In this document: piece by piece, positions 33,451-42,480 of the stretch
Numbering within the stretch: position 1 is the stretch's first letter
How the letters are laid out: the number at the start of each line of letters is the position of its first letter
Origin: Methylobacterium iners
GTDB taxonomy: Bacteria > Pseudomonadota > Alphaproteobacteria > Rhizobiales > Beijerinckiaceae
Reading direction: 5' to 3'
Length of the DNA: 64,000 nt
Assembly (NCBI RefSeq): GCF_022179305.1
Contig: NZ_BPQP01000059.1
Span: 1-64,000 of the forward strand
Program-made: the position numbers and the translations under genes
Notes under the pieces: model-generated
What the model saw: the letters and a program-made list of their open reading frames with translations, nothing else
What the model was told of the DNA's origin: nothing
Databases searched by the model: none

Positions 33451-35801
33451 GCGCCGAGGGCGTCGGCGCGCCTCTGCCCCGCAAGGAAGACGATCGCCTG
33501 ATGCGAGGCCGCGGGCAGTACGTGGGCGACATCCGCCTGGCCGGCATGCAGGACGTGGCCTTCGTCCGCAGCCCGCTGGCCCATGCCCGCATCCGGGCGA
33601 TCCACGTGCCGGAGGCGTTCCGCGACCGCGTCTTCACCGCCGCCGACCTCGACGGCGTGCAGTCGATCCGCGCGGTCTCTGGGCTGCCGGGCTTCAAGGT
33701 CTCCGAGCAGCCGGTGCTCGCGACCGGCAAGGTCCGGCAGGTCGGCGAACTCGTCGCGATATGCGTCGCGCCGACCCGCGCCGAGGCCGAGGACATTGCC
33801 GCGTCCATCGTCCTCGACCTCGAGGAGCTGCCGGCCGTGCACGACATGCTGGCCGCGCGCGAGCCGGGCTCCGCCCTCGTCCACGAGCATTGGGGCAACA
33901 ACGTCTTCCTGGAGACGCTGGTCGACATCGACATCGAATCCGCCTTCGACGCGCCGATCAAGGTCAGCCGCACCATCTCGACGGGCCGGCAATGCATGGC
34001 GCCGATCGAGGGCCGCGGCACGGTGGTACAGCTCGACCACCGCCTCGACCAGCTCGTCGTCCACACGGCGAGCCAGATGCCGCATATCGTGCGCAACGGG
34101 CTCTCGGAATGTCTCGGGATCGAGCAGGGCCGCATCCGCATCGTCTCGCCCGATGTCGGCGGCGGCTTCGGCTACAAGGCGATCCTGCTGCCCGAGGATG
34201 TCGCCCTGTGCTGGCTGGCCTTGCGCCTCGGCCACCCGGTCCGCTGGCTGGAGGACCGGCGCGAGCATCTGACCGCCAACGCCAATTGCCGCGAGCACCA
34301 CTACCGCATCACCGCCTATGCGGAGCGCGACGGCCGATTGCGCGGCATCGACTGCGAGGCGGTCGTCGATTCCGGGGCGTATTCGGCCTATCCGTTCTCG
34401 GCCTGCCTCGAAGCCGCGCAGGTCGCCAGCATCCTGCCGGGCCCCTACGACTTCCCGGCCTATCGCTGCCGGACCTGGTCGGTCGCGACCAACAAGTGCC
34501 CGATCCTGCCCTATCGCGGCGTCGCCCGGACCGGCGTCTGCTTCGCCCTCGAACTGGTGCTCGACGCGGTCGCCCGCGAGGCCGGGATCCCTCCGGAAGC
34601 GGTGCGCGAGAAGAACCTCGTCCGGCCCGACCAGATGCCGTTCGAGAACATCACCAAGAAGCATTTCGACAGCGGCGACTACCCGCAGGCGCTGGCCCGC
34701 GCACTGACGGCCATCGACGTGAAAGCCGTGCGCATGCGCCAGCGTAGCCCTGAGCCGGACGGGCGCCGGATCGGCCTTGGCCTTGCGATCTACTGCGAGC
34801 AGGCCGCGCACGGCACCTCCGTGTATTCCGGATGGGGAATCCCGATGGTGCCGGGCCACGAGCAGGCGAGCGCCCGCCTCACGCCGGATGGCGGCCTCGA
34901 ACTCAGGATCGGCGCGCATTCCCACGGCCAGGGCCTCGAGACGACCCTCGCCCAGGTCGCCCACGAGATCCTCGGCGTGCCGGTCGCGCGCACCCGCCTC
35001 GTCCACGGCGACACCGCCATGACGCCTTACTCCACCGGCTCCTGGGGGTCCCGGGTGATGGTGATGGCCGGCGGCGCGGTGGCTGCCGCTTGCGAGACCC
35101 TGCGCGACCGCGCCTTGCGCATCGGCGCCCACCTCCTCCAGGCCCGGCCGGAGGAGTGCCAGTTCATCGGCGGCCACGTGGTCGGACCCTCCGGCGACGT
35201 GCCGCTGGAGACCATCGCCCGGACCTGGTACCGGCGCCCGCAGGACCTCACGTCCGACACCGATCCGGGCGGTCTCGAGGTCACCGCCGGCTACAAGCCG
35301 CAGCGCGATTCCGGCACCTTCTCCTACGCGGCCCACGCCGCACTGGTGGCGGTCGATCCCGACCTCGGGGCGGTCGAGATCCTCGACTACGTCATCGTCG
35401 AGGACGGCGGCACCCTGGTGAACCCCCTCGTGGTGGACGGTCAGATCTATGGCGGCCTGGCGCAGGGCATCGGCACGGCCCTGTACGAGGAGATGCGCTT
35501 CGACGCCCGCGGCCAGCCGCTGGCCTCGACCTTAGCCGACTATCTGCTGCCCGGCGCGGCGGAGGTGCCGATGGCGCGCATCGAGCACATGGAAACGCCC
35601 TCGCCCTACACCCGCTTCGGCCAGAAGGGCATCGGCGAGGGCGGCGCCATCGCGCCCCCGGCAGCGCTCGCCAACGCGATCAACGACGCGCTGGCACCGC
35701 TGGGCGTCGAGATGCGGCATTCCCCCGTCACCCCGCGGCGGATCGTGGAGGCGGTGCTCGCCGCCCGCGTTGGCCCGGAGCGCGCGAGGGAAGCCGCATG
35801 A
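33447..35801 (+). CDS. Molybdenum hydroxylase large subunit (xanthine dehydrogenase/CoxL family)
   Basis: The 784-residue Mo-cytosine-dinucleotide-type catalytic subunit hydroxylates a substrate carbon with water-derived oxygen. The N-terminal a/b hammerhead domain holds RGRGQYVGDIRLAGMQDVAF, and VSPDVGGGFGYK begins the Mo-binding part. The active-site loop near residue 355 reads LPYRGVARTG: neither the AYxCSFR of true CO dehydrogenase nor the AYRGAGR common in form II. Glu731 in GIGEGGAIAPP is the catalytic base. It therefore is not a CO dehydrogenase, and an N-heterocycle or purine-like substrate is more likely. It is coupled by ATGA overlaps to both neighbours. Confidence 0.9.
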   Translation: MSAEGVGAPLPRKEDDRLMRGRGQYVGDIRLAGMQDVAFVRSPLAHARIRAIHVPEAFRDRVFTAADLDGVQSIRAVSGLPGFKVSEQPVLATGKVRQVGELVAICVAPTRAEAEDIAASIVLDLEELPAVHDMLAAREPGSALVHEHWGNNVFLETLVDIDIESAFDAPIKVSRTISTGRQCMAPIEGRGTVVQLDHRLDQLVVHTASQMPHIVRNGLSECLGIEQGRIRIVSPDVGGGFGYKAILLPEDVALCWLALRLGHPVRWLEDRREHLTANANCREHHYRITAYAERDGRLRGIDCEAVVDSGAYSAYPFSACLEAAQVASILPGPYDFPAYRCRTWSVATNKCPILPYRGVARTGVCFALELVLDAVAREAGIPPEAVREKNLVRPDQMPFENITKKHFDSGDYPQALARALTAIDVKAVRMRQRSPEPDGRRIGLGLAIYCEQAAHGTSVYSGWGIPMVPGHEQASARLTPDGGLELRIGAHSHGQGLETTLAQVAHEILGVPVARTRLVHGDTAMTPYSTGSWGSRVMVMAGGAVAAACETLRDRALRIGAHLLQARPEECQFIGGHVVGPSGDVPLETIARTWYRRPQDLTSDTDPGGLEVTAGYKPQRDSGTFSYAAHAALVAVDPDLGAVEILDYVIVEDGGTLVNPLVVDGQIYGGLAQGIGTALYEEMRFDARGQPLASTLADYLLPGAAEVPMARIEHMETPSPYTRFGQKGIGEGGAIAPPAALANAINDALAPLGVEMRHSPVTPRRIVEAVLAARVGPERAREAA

Positions 35802-36664
35802 AGCCCGCGCCCTTCGCCTGGGAGCGCCCGGCGAGCCTGCCCGCGCTTCTCGACCGTCTCGCCGGGGCGGCGGGCAGCGTGAAGCTGATCGCGGGCGGCC
35901 AATCCCTCGGGCCGATGTTGAACCTGCGCCTGGTCGAGCCGGACCTCGTCCTCGACATCACCGGGATCGAAGAACTCCGCCAGGCCCGGATCGAGGGCGA
36001 GACCCTCGTGCTCGGCGCCTGCGTCACGCATGCCGACATCGAGGACGGTCGCGTGCCCGACCTGACCGGCGGCGCCCTCCAGCGGGTGGCCGCCGCCATC
36101 GCCTACCGGCCGGTGCGCAACCGCGGCACGGTCGGCGGCAGCCTCGTCCATGCCGATCCCGCGGCCGACTGGGTCAGCGCTCTGATTGCTCTCGGTGCAG
36201 ACGTCGAGGTCGCGAGCCTGAGCGGCCGCCGCACCCTGCCCGTCGAGCGTTTCGTCACAGGAGCGCTCGAGGTTGCGCTGGAGCCTGGCGAAATCCTGGT
36301 CGCCGTCCGCGTGCCCGCACGGCCCGCCGGCGCGGCCTGGGGCTACGTCAAGCACTGCGCCAAGATCGGCGAGTTCGCCCACGCCATCGGGGCCGTGCGC
36401 CTCGAACCGGACGCGGGACGCGGACGTATCGTGATCGGCGCCGTCGAGGGGCCGCCCTTGCTCCTCGCCGACGCCCGGCCGCTCTTCGGCGGCCGCATCG
36501 GCCCCGATTTCGCTGAGCGCTTCGACGGGCGCGCGGCCGATGCGGCCCTTGCCGCCGCCGGCATGACCGATGCGGTCGAGCGCCACGTCCACGTCACGGT
36601 GCTGGCGCGCGCGGTCGCACAGGCGGCAAAGCCCACGCCCCTATCGCTCCGGGAGGCCGCATGA
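35798..36664 (+). CDS. Molybdenum hydroxylase FAD-binding medium subunit (CoxM family)
   Basis: The 288-residue flavoprotein of the CoxM/XdhB type has the FAD pyrophosphate motif IAGGQSLGPMLNLRL near residues 30-45 and a second FAD motif, RNRGTVGGSLVHADPAADW, near 108-126. It transfers electrons from the Fe-S subunit to an acceptor. It starts inside the stop of the large-subunit gene and ends inside the start of the Fe-S gene, as expected for a stoichiometric complex. Confidence 0.92.
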   Translation: MKPAPFAWERPASLPALLDRLAGAAGSVKLIAGGQSLGPMLNLRLVEPDLVLDITGIEELRQARIEGETLVLGACVTHADIEDGRVPDLTGGALQRVAAAIAYRPVRNRGTVGGSLVHADPAADWVSALIALGADVEVASLSGRRTLPVERFVTGALEVALEPGEILVAVRVPARPAGAAWGYVKHCAKIGEFAHAIGAVRLEPDAGRGRIVIGAVEGPPLLLADARPLFGGRIGPDFAERFDGRAADAALAAAGMTDAVERHVHVTVLARAVAQAAKPTPLSLREAA

Positions 36665-37857
36665 GCGCCGGGCTGGCGGAACCCGCCGCGGGCCGCATGG
36701 CCCTCTCGCTGACGGTGAACGGGCGCTCCCTGCGGGTCGAGGCCGAGCCCAGGAGCCATCTCGGCGACGTGCTGCGCGAGGGTCTGAATCTCACGGGCAC
36801 CCATCTCGGCTGCGAGCACGGAGTCTGCGGCGCCTGCACCGTGCTCCTCGACGGCGAGCCGGCGCGGGCCTGCCTCACCTTCGCGGGTGCCGCCGCCGGC
36901 GCCGCGGTCACCACGATCGAGGGCCTGGACGACGATCCGGTCGCGACGGAACTCCGCGCCGCCTTCAACCGCGAGCACGCCCTCCAGTGCGGGTACTGCA
37001 CCCCCGGCATGCTGGTGGCCGCGCGCGATCTCGTCCTGCGGCTGCCCGAGGCCGACGAGCGGCGCATCCGCATCGGCCTTGCGGGCAACCTCTGCCGCTG
37101 CACTGGCTATGCCGGCATCGTCCGGGCCGTGATGAGCGTGATCGCCGCGCGGCGCGCTCGCGGCGTCCTCCCCGACACCGGCGCGGCGCGCGCCCTCGGC
37201 CCGGTCGGCGCCCGCATCGGCGGAACGGTCGCAGCGCCCTTGCCGCCATTGCCGGGCCGAGCCGCTTCGGTCGCGCCCGCGACGGCGCAGGAGCTCTCCG
37301 GGACCTTCGAGCCGGCACACCGCTTCACGCAGGCGATCGATCTCACACATCCACCGGAGGCGGTCTTCGCGTTGCTCGGCGACATCGAGGCCGTGGCCGC
37401 TTGCCTGCCCGGCGCCGTGCTGACGGGACATCCTGCGCCCGACACGGTCGAGGGCGGCCTGCAGGTGCGGATCGGGCCGATCGCCGCGACCTTCCGCGGA
37501 CGCGCCCGCATCGAGCGGGACGAGGCGGCGCTGAGCGGGCGCGTTCGCGGGGCCGGCAGCGACGCGGGCGGGCGCTCGGCCACGCAGGGCGAGATCCGCT
37601 ACCGCGTCGGGCCGGGCGAAGCGCCCGGCACGGCTAAGGTCGCGCTGGAGGTCGGCTACAGCTTGACCGGACCGCTTGCCCAGTTCGGGCGGCCCGGACT
37701 CGTTCGCGATCTCGCGGGCCGCATCGCGGCGGATTTCTCCCGCAATCTCGACGCCCGTCTGTCCGGCACCACCCCCATACCGGTCAGCCTCAATCCCCTT
37801 CGTCTCGTCCTCGGCCTCGCCCGCGCGCGGATCTCGGCCTGGCTCAGGCGCTCCTGA
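36661..37857 (+). CDS. Molybdenum hydroxylase [2Fe-2S] subunit fused to a CoxG-like SRPBCC domain
   Basis: The 398-residue protein has two [2Fe-2S] clusters in residues 1-165: plant-type Cys51/56/59/71, and Cys110/113/145/147 in CGYCTPGM and NLCRCTGY. A linker of about 50 residues follows. A CoxG/SRPBCC domain (about 218-360) contains HPPEAVFALLGDIEAVAACL and YSLTGPLAQFGRPGL. CoxG proteins are thought to help membrane anchoring or maturation of Mo-hydroxylases; fusing one to CoxS ties it to the complex. It overlaps the medium subunit gene by 4 bp and precedes the binding-protein gene by 29 bp. Confidence 0.9.
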   Translation: MSAGLAEPAAGRMALSLTVNGRSLRVEAEPRSHLGDVLREGLNLTGTHLGCEHGVCGACTVLLDGEPARACLTFAGAAAGAAVTTIEGLDDDPVATELRAAFNREHALQCGYCTPGMLVAARDLVLRLPEADERRIRIGLAGNLCRCTGYAGIVRAVMSVIAARRARGVLPDTGAARALGPVGARIGGTVAAPLPPLPGRAASVAPATAQELSGTFEPAHRFTQAIDLTHPPEAVFALLGDIEAVAACLPGAVLTGHPAPDTVEGGLQVRIGPIAATFRGRARIERDEAALSGRVRGAGSDAGGRSATQGEIRYRVGPGEAPGTAKVALEVGYSLTGPLAQFGRPGLVRDLAGRIAADFSRNLDARLSGTTPIPVSLNPLRLVLGLARARISAWLRRS

Positions 37858-37886
37858 CTTCAACCCCACCGCACCGGAGACACGCA

Positions 37887-39035
37887 ATGCCCAGCAGGTT
37901 CACCCTCACCACCGCGATCCTGCTGGTCCTCGCCGGGACGGCGGCGCGGGCGGACACGATCCGCATCGGCGTCAACGAGCCGCTGACCGGCGCCTTCGCC
38001 GCGTCGGGCACCTACGTCGTCAACGGCGCCAGGATCGCCGCCGACGAGATCAACGCGAAGGGCGGGGTGCTGGGCAAGAAGCTCGAACTCGTCATCGAGG
38101 ACAACAAGAGCAACCCGACCGAGGCCGCGGCGGTCGCGGAGAAGCTGATCACCAGCGACAAGACCCCGGTGATGATGGGCGCCTGGGGGTCGAGCCTGAC
38201 GCTCGCGGTGATGCCTAAGCTCGCCGAGTACGAGGTGCCGATGCTGGTGGAGACCTCCTCGTCGGGCAAGATCACGACCTCGGGCAACCCTTACGTCTTC
38301 CGCATCTCGCCGCCCTCGGCGCTGGAGGCTGAGACCTTCGCCCCCACGGTCGCCAAGCTCGGGTTGAAGAAGGTCGACTTCCTGGTGCTCAACAACGATT
38401 TCGGCCGCGGCGCCGCGGCCGATTTCGGCAAGATGCTCAAGGAGAAGGGCGTCACGGTCGGCCTGGTCGAGACCATGGACCAGGGCGCGCAGGACATGAG
38501 CGCTCAGCTCGCCAAGCTCAAGGCGTCGGACAGCGACACCATCATGATCACGAGCGCCGTCGACCAGCTCGTGCTGCTCTTCAAGCAGATGTCGGCGATC
38601 GGCCTCAAGAAGCGCGTCATCACCACCGGCGGTTCGCAGAATCCCGACCAGATCATCGCCCAGGCCGGCTCCGCCGCCGAGGGCACCATGCACCTCACCA
38701 CCTTCCTGCCCTGGCTGCCGGAGAAGACGCCCGACCCGAAGGCCACGGAGGGGTTCATCAGTGAGTGGAAGAAGCGCGGTTTCCAGTTCGCGGGCGTCAC
38801 CGAGAGCTTCCGCGGCTATGACGGCATCCGCGCCATCGCGCAGGCCATCGAGAAGGCCGGCTCGGCCGAGCCCGCTTCCATCACCAAGGCCTTCTGGTCC
38901 GTCGACTTCACTGGCCTGAACGGCCCCATCCGCTTCGCCAAGTCCGGGCCCGCCGGCAAGGAGAGCGGGCAGAGCAAGCCCGACGTCTACCTTATCGAGA
39001 TCAAGGACGGCCGCGTCGCCGTGCCGACGCTCTGA
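37887..39035 (+). CDS. Branched-chain amino acid-type ABC transporter substrate-binding protein
   Basis: The 382-residue periplasmic protein has a short signal peptide (LTTAILLVLAGTAARAD, cleaved near residue 22). The LivJ-type mature start is TIRIGVNEPLTGAFAASGTY, followed by ADEINAKGGVLGKKLELVIE. It presumably binds the substrate of the Mo-hydroxylase pathway whose genes precede it. The ligand is unknown. It is followed after 29 bp by the LivH-type permease. Confidence 0.9.
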   Translation: MPSRFTLTTAILLVLAGTAARADTIRIGVNEPLTGAFAASGTYVVNGARIAADEINAKGGVLGKKLELVIEDNKSNPTEAAAVAEKLITSDKTPVMMGAWGSSLTLAVMPKLAEYEVPMLVETSSSGKITTSGNPYVFRISPPSALEAETFAPTVAKLGLKKVDFLVLNNDFGRGAAADFGKMLKEKGVTVGLVETMDQGAQDMSAQLAKLKASDSDTIMITSAVDQLVLLFKQMSAIGLKKRVITTGGSQNPDQIIAQAGSAAEGTMHLTTFLPWLPEKTPDPKATEGFISEWKKRGFQFAGVTESFRGYDGIRAIAQAIEKAGSAEPASITKAFWSVDFTGLNGPIRFAKSGPAGKESGQSKPDVYLIEIKDGRVAVPTL

Positions 39036-39064
39036 CGGCACGCTTGCCAGCGGAAGGGCCGCAC

Positions 39065-39937
39065 ATGGACCAGCTGATCCAGCACTTGGTGAACACCCTT
39101 ATCCTCGGCGGCACCTACGCTCTCCTCGGGATCGGGCTGACGCTGATCTTCGGGATCATGAACGTGGTGAACTTCACCCACGGCGCCCTCTACACCGTCG
39201 GCGCCTACGTCATGTATCTCGCGGTCGCGGCACTCGGCCTGAACTTCTTCTTGGCCTTGCCCGTGGCGATCCTCGGCGGCCTCCTGCTCGGGGCCGCGAT
39301 CGAGCTGCTGCTGCTGCGGCCGTTCCGGGGCTCGGACATCGACACCACCATGCTGGTGATGATCGGGGCCGGCATCGTCCTGCAATCGGGCACCCTCTGG
39401 ATCTTCGGCGGCGTCGCCAAGGCGATCCCCTCGCCCTTCCCGGAGGCCCCGCTTCAGCTCGGCCCGGTCTCGGTCTCCTGGCTCCGGCTGTTCGTGCTCG
39501 GCGCGGCGCTCGCCCTGATCGTCGTCACCTACGCCCTAATCAACCGGACCAAGCTCGGACTCGCCATGCGTGCCGCCTTCCAGGATGCCGACACCGCGGC
39601 GCTGATGGGCGTCAACGTGCGCCTCGTCTACACGGCGACCTTCGCGCTGGGCTCCTCGCTCGCTGCCGCGGCCGGCGCCCTGCTCGGTCCCGTCTACGTG
39701 GTGTTCCCGCAGATGGGGGGCCTCGCCGAGTTGAAGGCCTTCGCCATCGTCATCCTCGGCGGACTCGGCAACCTGAAGGGGGCGGCCATCGGCGGCTTCA
39801 TCCTGGCGCTCGCCGAGGAACTCGGTGCCGGCTACGTCTCCTCCGGCTACCGCGACGCGATGGGGTTCCTGATCATCATCGCGGTGCTGCTCTACAAGCC
39901 GACCGGCCTGTTCGCGAAGGCAGAGCGCATCGGATGA
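39065..39937 (+). CDS. ABC transporter permease, LivH type
   Basis: The 290-residue inner-membrane protein has GIGLTLIFGIMNVVNFTHGA at the N-terminus and KAFAIVILGGLGNLKGAAIG near the C-terminus, both classic LivH. Start ATG 39065 is chosen over 39044 because MDQLIQHLVNTLILGG is the usual family start. Its stop overlaps the LivM start by 4 bp. Confidence 0.92.
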   Translation: MDQLIQHLVNTLILGGTYALLGIGLTLIFGIMNVVNFTHGALYTVGAYVMYLAVAALGLNFFLALPVAILGGLLLGAAIELLLLRPFRGSDIDTTMLVMIGAGIVLQSGTLWIFGGVAKAIPSPFPEAPLQLGPVSVSWLRLFVLGAALALIVVTYALINRTKLGLAMRAAFQDADTAALMGVNVRLVYTATFALGSSLAAAAGALLGPVYVVFPQMGGLAELKAFAIVILGGLGNLKGAAIGGFILALAEELGAGYVSSGYRDAMGFLIIIAVLLYKPTGLFAKAERIG

Positions 39938-40971
39938 GCCGCCTCCTCCCCCTCGCGCTCCTGACCTCGCTCGTCGCCCTGCCGTTGGCACTGGGGTCGA
40001 ACCCCTATCTCCTCAACGCGCTGATCACGACGGGCATCCTGACCATCGCGGCCATGAGCCTGAACCTGCTGCTCGGCTTCACCGGACAGCTCAGCCTCGG
40101 CCACATCGCCTTCTTCGGCATCGGCGCCTATGTCAGCGCCCTGACGAGCCTCGGCTTCGACGTCGAGATCGGCTTCGGCACCCGCATCGTGCACGAGCCC
40201 TGGCCGGCGGCGGTTGGATTCCTGCTCGCGATCCTGGCGGCGGGCGCCTGCGGCTACCTGATCGGGCGCCTCTCCTTCCGGGTGCGGGGCGCCTATTTCG
40301 TGATCGTCACGGTCTCCTTCGCCGAGGTCGTCCGGCTCGTCGCCCTCAACTGGGTGGAACTGACGCAAGGACCGCTGGCGCTGACGAACATCCCCGTGAT
40401 CGCCTTGGGCGCTCCCGGCCTCGGCAGCTGGACGCTCAAGACCAAGCTGCAGAACTACTACCTCGTCCTCGCCGTCGGCACGCTCTGCTACGTCATCATC
40501 GCGCGCCTCGTCGGCTCCCGCTTCGGCCGCGCCATGCGGGGCCTCAAGGAGAACGAGTCCCTCGCCCTCTCGGTCGGGATCAACGCCGCCCGCACGCTCA
40601 CGGTCGCGACGGTGATCTCGGCCGCGATGGCGGGCGCGGCGGGCAGCCTCTACGCGCATTACCTGCGCATCATCGATCCCGACGTGTTCCAGTTCGCCAC
40701 GACCGTCACCATCGTGATCATGGTGGTGGCGGGCGGCAAGGGCACGCTGATGGGGCCCGTCGTCGGCGGCCTGATCTTTGGTCTGCTGCCGGTCGTGCTC
40801 CGCCCGGTGATGGCGCCGGAGGCCCAATGGATGATCTACGGGATCGTGCTGATCGCGATCCTGTTCGTGATGCCGAAAGGCATCGTGCCGGGGATCGCGG
40901 GGCTCTTCGCCCGCCTCCGGGCGGCCAGGGCCGTTCCCGTTCTCGAAGCCAGCCCGGCGGTGCCGCGATGA
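39934..40971 (+). CDS. ABC transporter permease, LivM type
   Basis: The 345-residue permease has MSLNLLLGFTGQLSLGHIAF, SFRVRGAYFVIVTVSFAEVV and VVAGGKGTLMGPVVGGLIFG, all characteristic of LivM. The central periplasmic part with VELTQGPLALTNIPV is also typical. Both ends overlap neighbouring genes by 4 bp. Unlike the first LIV system in the window, this one keeps permease and ATPases as separate polypeptides. Confidence 0.92.
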   Translation: MSRLLPLALLTSLVALPLALGSNPYLLNALITTGILTIAAMSLNLLLGFTGQLSLGHIAFFGIGAYVSALTSLGFDVEIGFGTRIVHEPWPAAVGFLLAILAAGACGYLIGRLSFRVRGAYFVIVTVSFAEVVRLVALNWVELTQGPLALTNIPVIALGAPGLGSWTLKTKLQNYYLVLAVGTLCYVIIARLVGSRFGRAMRGLKENESLALSVGINAARTLTVATVISAAMAGAAGSLYAHYLRIIDPDVFQFATTVTIVIMVVAGGKGTLMGPVVGGLIFGLLPVVLRPVMAPEAQWMIYGIVLIAILFVMPKGIVPGIAGLFARLRAARAVPVLEASPAVPR

Positions 40972-41783
40972 GCGCGATCCTCTCGGTCGAGCAGGTCGGC
41001 GTCCGCTTCGGCGGACTCGTCGCCATCGCCGACCTGCATTTCGACGTCCGCGAGGGCGAGATCGTGAGCCTGATCGGCCCGAACGGCGCGGGCAAGACCA
41101 CTGCCTTCAACGTGATGACCGGCTTCCTGAAACCGAGCCAGGGCGAGGTCCGCTTCCGGGGCACCGGATTGACGGATCTTCAGCCGCACGAGATCACCCG
41201 GCTCGGCCTCGCCCGGACCTTCCAGCGCACCAGCGTCTTCCCCGACGATACCGTCTTCGACAACGTCATGATCGGACTGCACCGGCAGGGCGCGCAGTCG
41301 AGGCGCGCCCCCCTCCTCGACGCGCTGATCGGCCGTGCCGGCGCGAGCGAGCGGCGCCTGCGCGCCCGTGCGGAGGCGCTCCTCGACTGGGTCGGGCTCT
41401 CGGAGCGCGCGGGGGAGAAGGCCGGCGCGCTGGCCTATGGCGAGCAGCGCCTCGTCGGCGTGGCCCTGGCGCTCGCGACCGAGCCCGCGATGCTCCTCCT
41501 CGACGAGCCGGTCTCGGGCATGAACGCCTCCGAGACGCAGGTCTTCGTGTCGCTGATCCGCCAGATCCGCGAACGCGGGATCACCGTCCTGCTCGTCGAG
41601 CACGACATGCCGATGGTCATGGAGGTCTCCGACCGCATCCTCGTCCTCAATTACGGCCGGCTGATCGCGGAGGGACCGCCGGACAGGATCCGCAGCGATC
41701 CGGCGGTGATCGAGGCCTATCTCGGCCAGGGCAAAGCCGCCCGGCAGGCCGCCGCCGAGGTGCAGGAACCAGCTCATGCTTGA
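40968..41783 (+). CDS. ABC transporter ATPase, LivG type
   Basis: The 271-residue ATPase has Walker A GPNGAGKTT, LARTFQRTSVFPDDTVFDNV, signature LAYGEQRLVGVALALA, Walker B MLLLDEPVSGMNASET and the switch LLVEHDMPMVM. The C-terminal YLGQG end is usual. It overlaps LivM by 4 bp and LivF by 8 bp. Confidence 0.92.
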   Translation: MSAILSVEQVGVRFGGLVAIADLHFDVREGEIVSLIGPNGAGKTTAFNVMTGFLKPSQGEVRFRGTGLTDLQPHEITRLGLARTFQRTSVFPDDTVFDNVMIGLHRQGAQSRRAPLLDALIGRAGASERRLRARAEALLDWVGLSERAGEKAGALAYGEQRLVGVALALATEPAMLLLDEPVSGMNASETQVFVSLIRQIRERGITVLLVEHDMPMVMEVSDRILVLNYGRLIAEGPPDRIRSDPAVIEAYLGQGKAARQAAAEVQEPAHA

Positions 41784-42480
41784 GATCCGCGACCTCGTCT
41801 GCGGCTACGGCCACGTCACCGCCCTCAAGGGCCTCACCCTCTCGGTGCGCGAGGGCCAGCTCGTCGCCCTCGTCGGCGCGAACGGCGCCGGCAAGTCCAC
41901 GACGCTGCGGGCGATCTCAGGCCTGGTGCCGGCCCGCTCCGGGGAGATCCGGCTGAACGGCCGCGACATCGCGGGTTCCGAGCCCCGACGCATCCTGGCC
42001 GAGGGCATCGCCCATTGCCCGGAGGGCCGGCGCGTCTTCCCGCAGATGAGTGTCGCGGAAAACCTCGCCATGGGCGCGTATCTGCGCCGCGACCGCGCCG
42101 GCATCGCGGCGGATCTCGACCGCGTCTACGGCGAGTTTCCGCGGCTTGGCGAGCGCCGGGCCCAGGCCGCCGGTACGCTCTCGGGCGGGGAGCAGCAGAT
42201 GCTGGCGATCGGCCGCGCCCTGATGGCACGTCCGAAGCTCGTGCTCTTCGACGAGCCGTCCCTGGGGCTTGCCCCCAACATCGTCGAGCGGATGTTCGCG
42301 GTGATCCGGTCGATCTGCGACGCGGGCACCACCGTTCTCCTGGTCGAGCAGAACGCCTTCGCGGCGCTCGAGCTGTGCGACCACGCCTATCTCATCGAGA
42401 CCGGCCGCATCGTGCTCGAGGGCAGCGGCCAGGCCCTCATCGCCGATCCTCATGTGCGGCAAGCCTATCTCGGTGGCTGA
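41776..42480 (+). CDS. ABC transporter ATPase, LivF type
   Basis: The 234-residue ATPase has Walker A GANGAGKST, HCPEGRRVFPQMSVAENLAM, signature LSGGEQQMLAIGRALM, Walker B VLFDEPSLGLAPNIVE and LLVEQNAFAALELCD, a textbook LivF. It completes the importer. Its 3' end overlaps the likely GTG start of the Rieske gene, which extends the operon beyond transport. Confidence 0.92.
   Translation: MLEIRDLVCGYGHVTALKGLTLSVREGQLVALVGANGAGKSTTLRAISGLVPARSGEIRLNGRDIAGSEPRRILAEGIAHCPEGRRVFPQMSVAENLAMGAYLRRDRAGIAADLDRVYGEFPRLGERRAQAAGTLSGGEQQMLAIGRALMARPKLVLFDEPSLGLAPNIVERMFAVIRSICDAGTTVLLVEQNAFAALELCDHAYLIETGRIVLEGSGQALIADPHVRQAYLGG

Noticed and set aside
33447-37857. Aerobic CO dehydrogenase operon
   Set aside because: Gene order and CoxG domain suggest it, but the CoxL active-site loop lacks the AYxCSFR motif with its copper-binding Cys, and the context is hydrolases and an importer.
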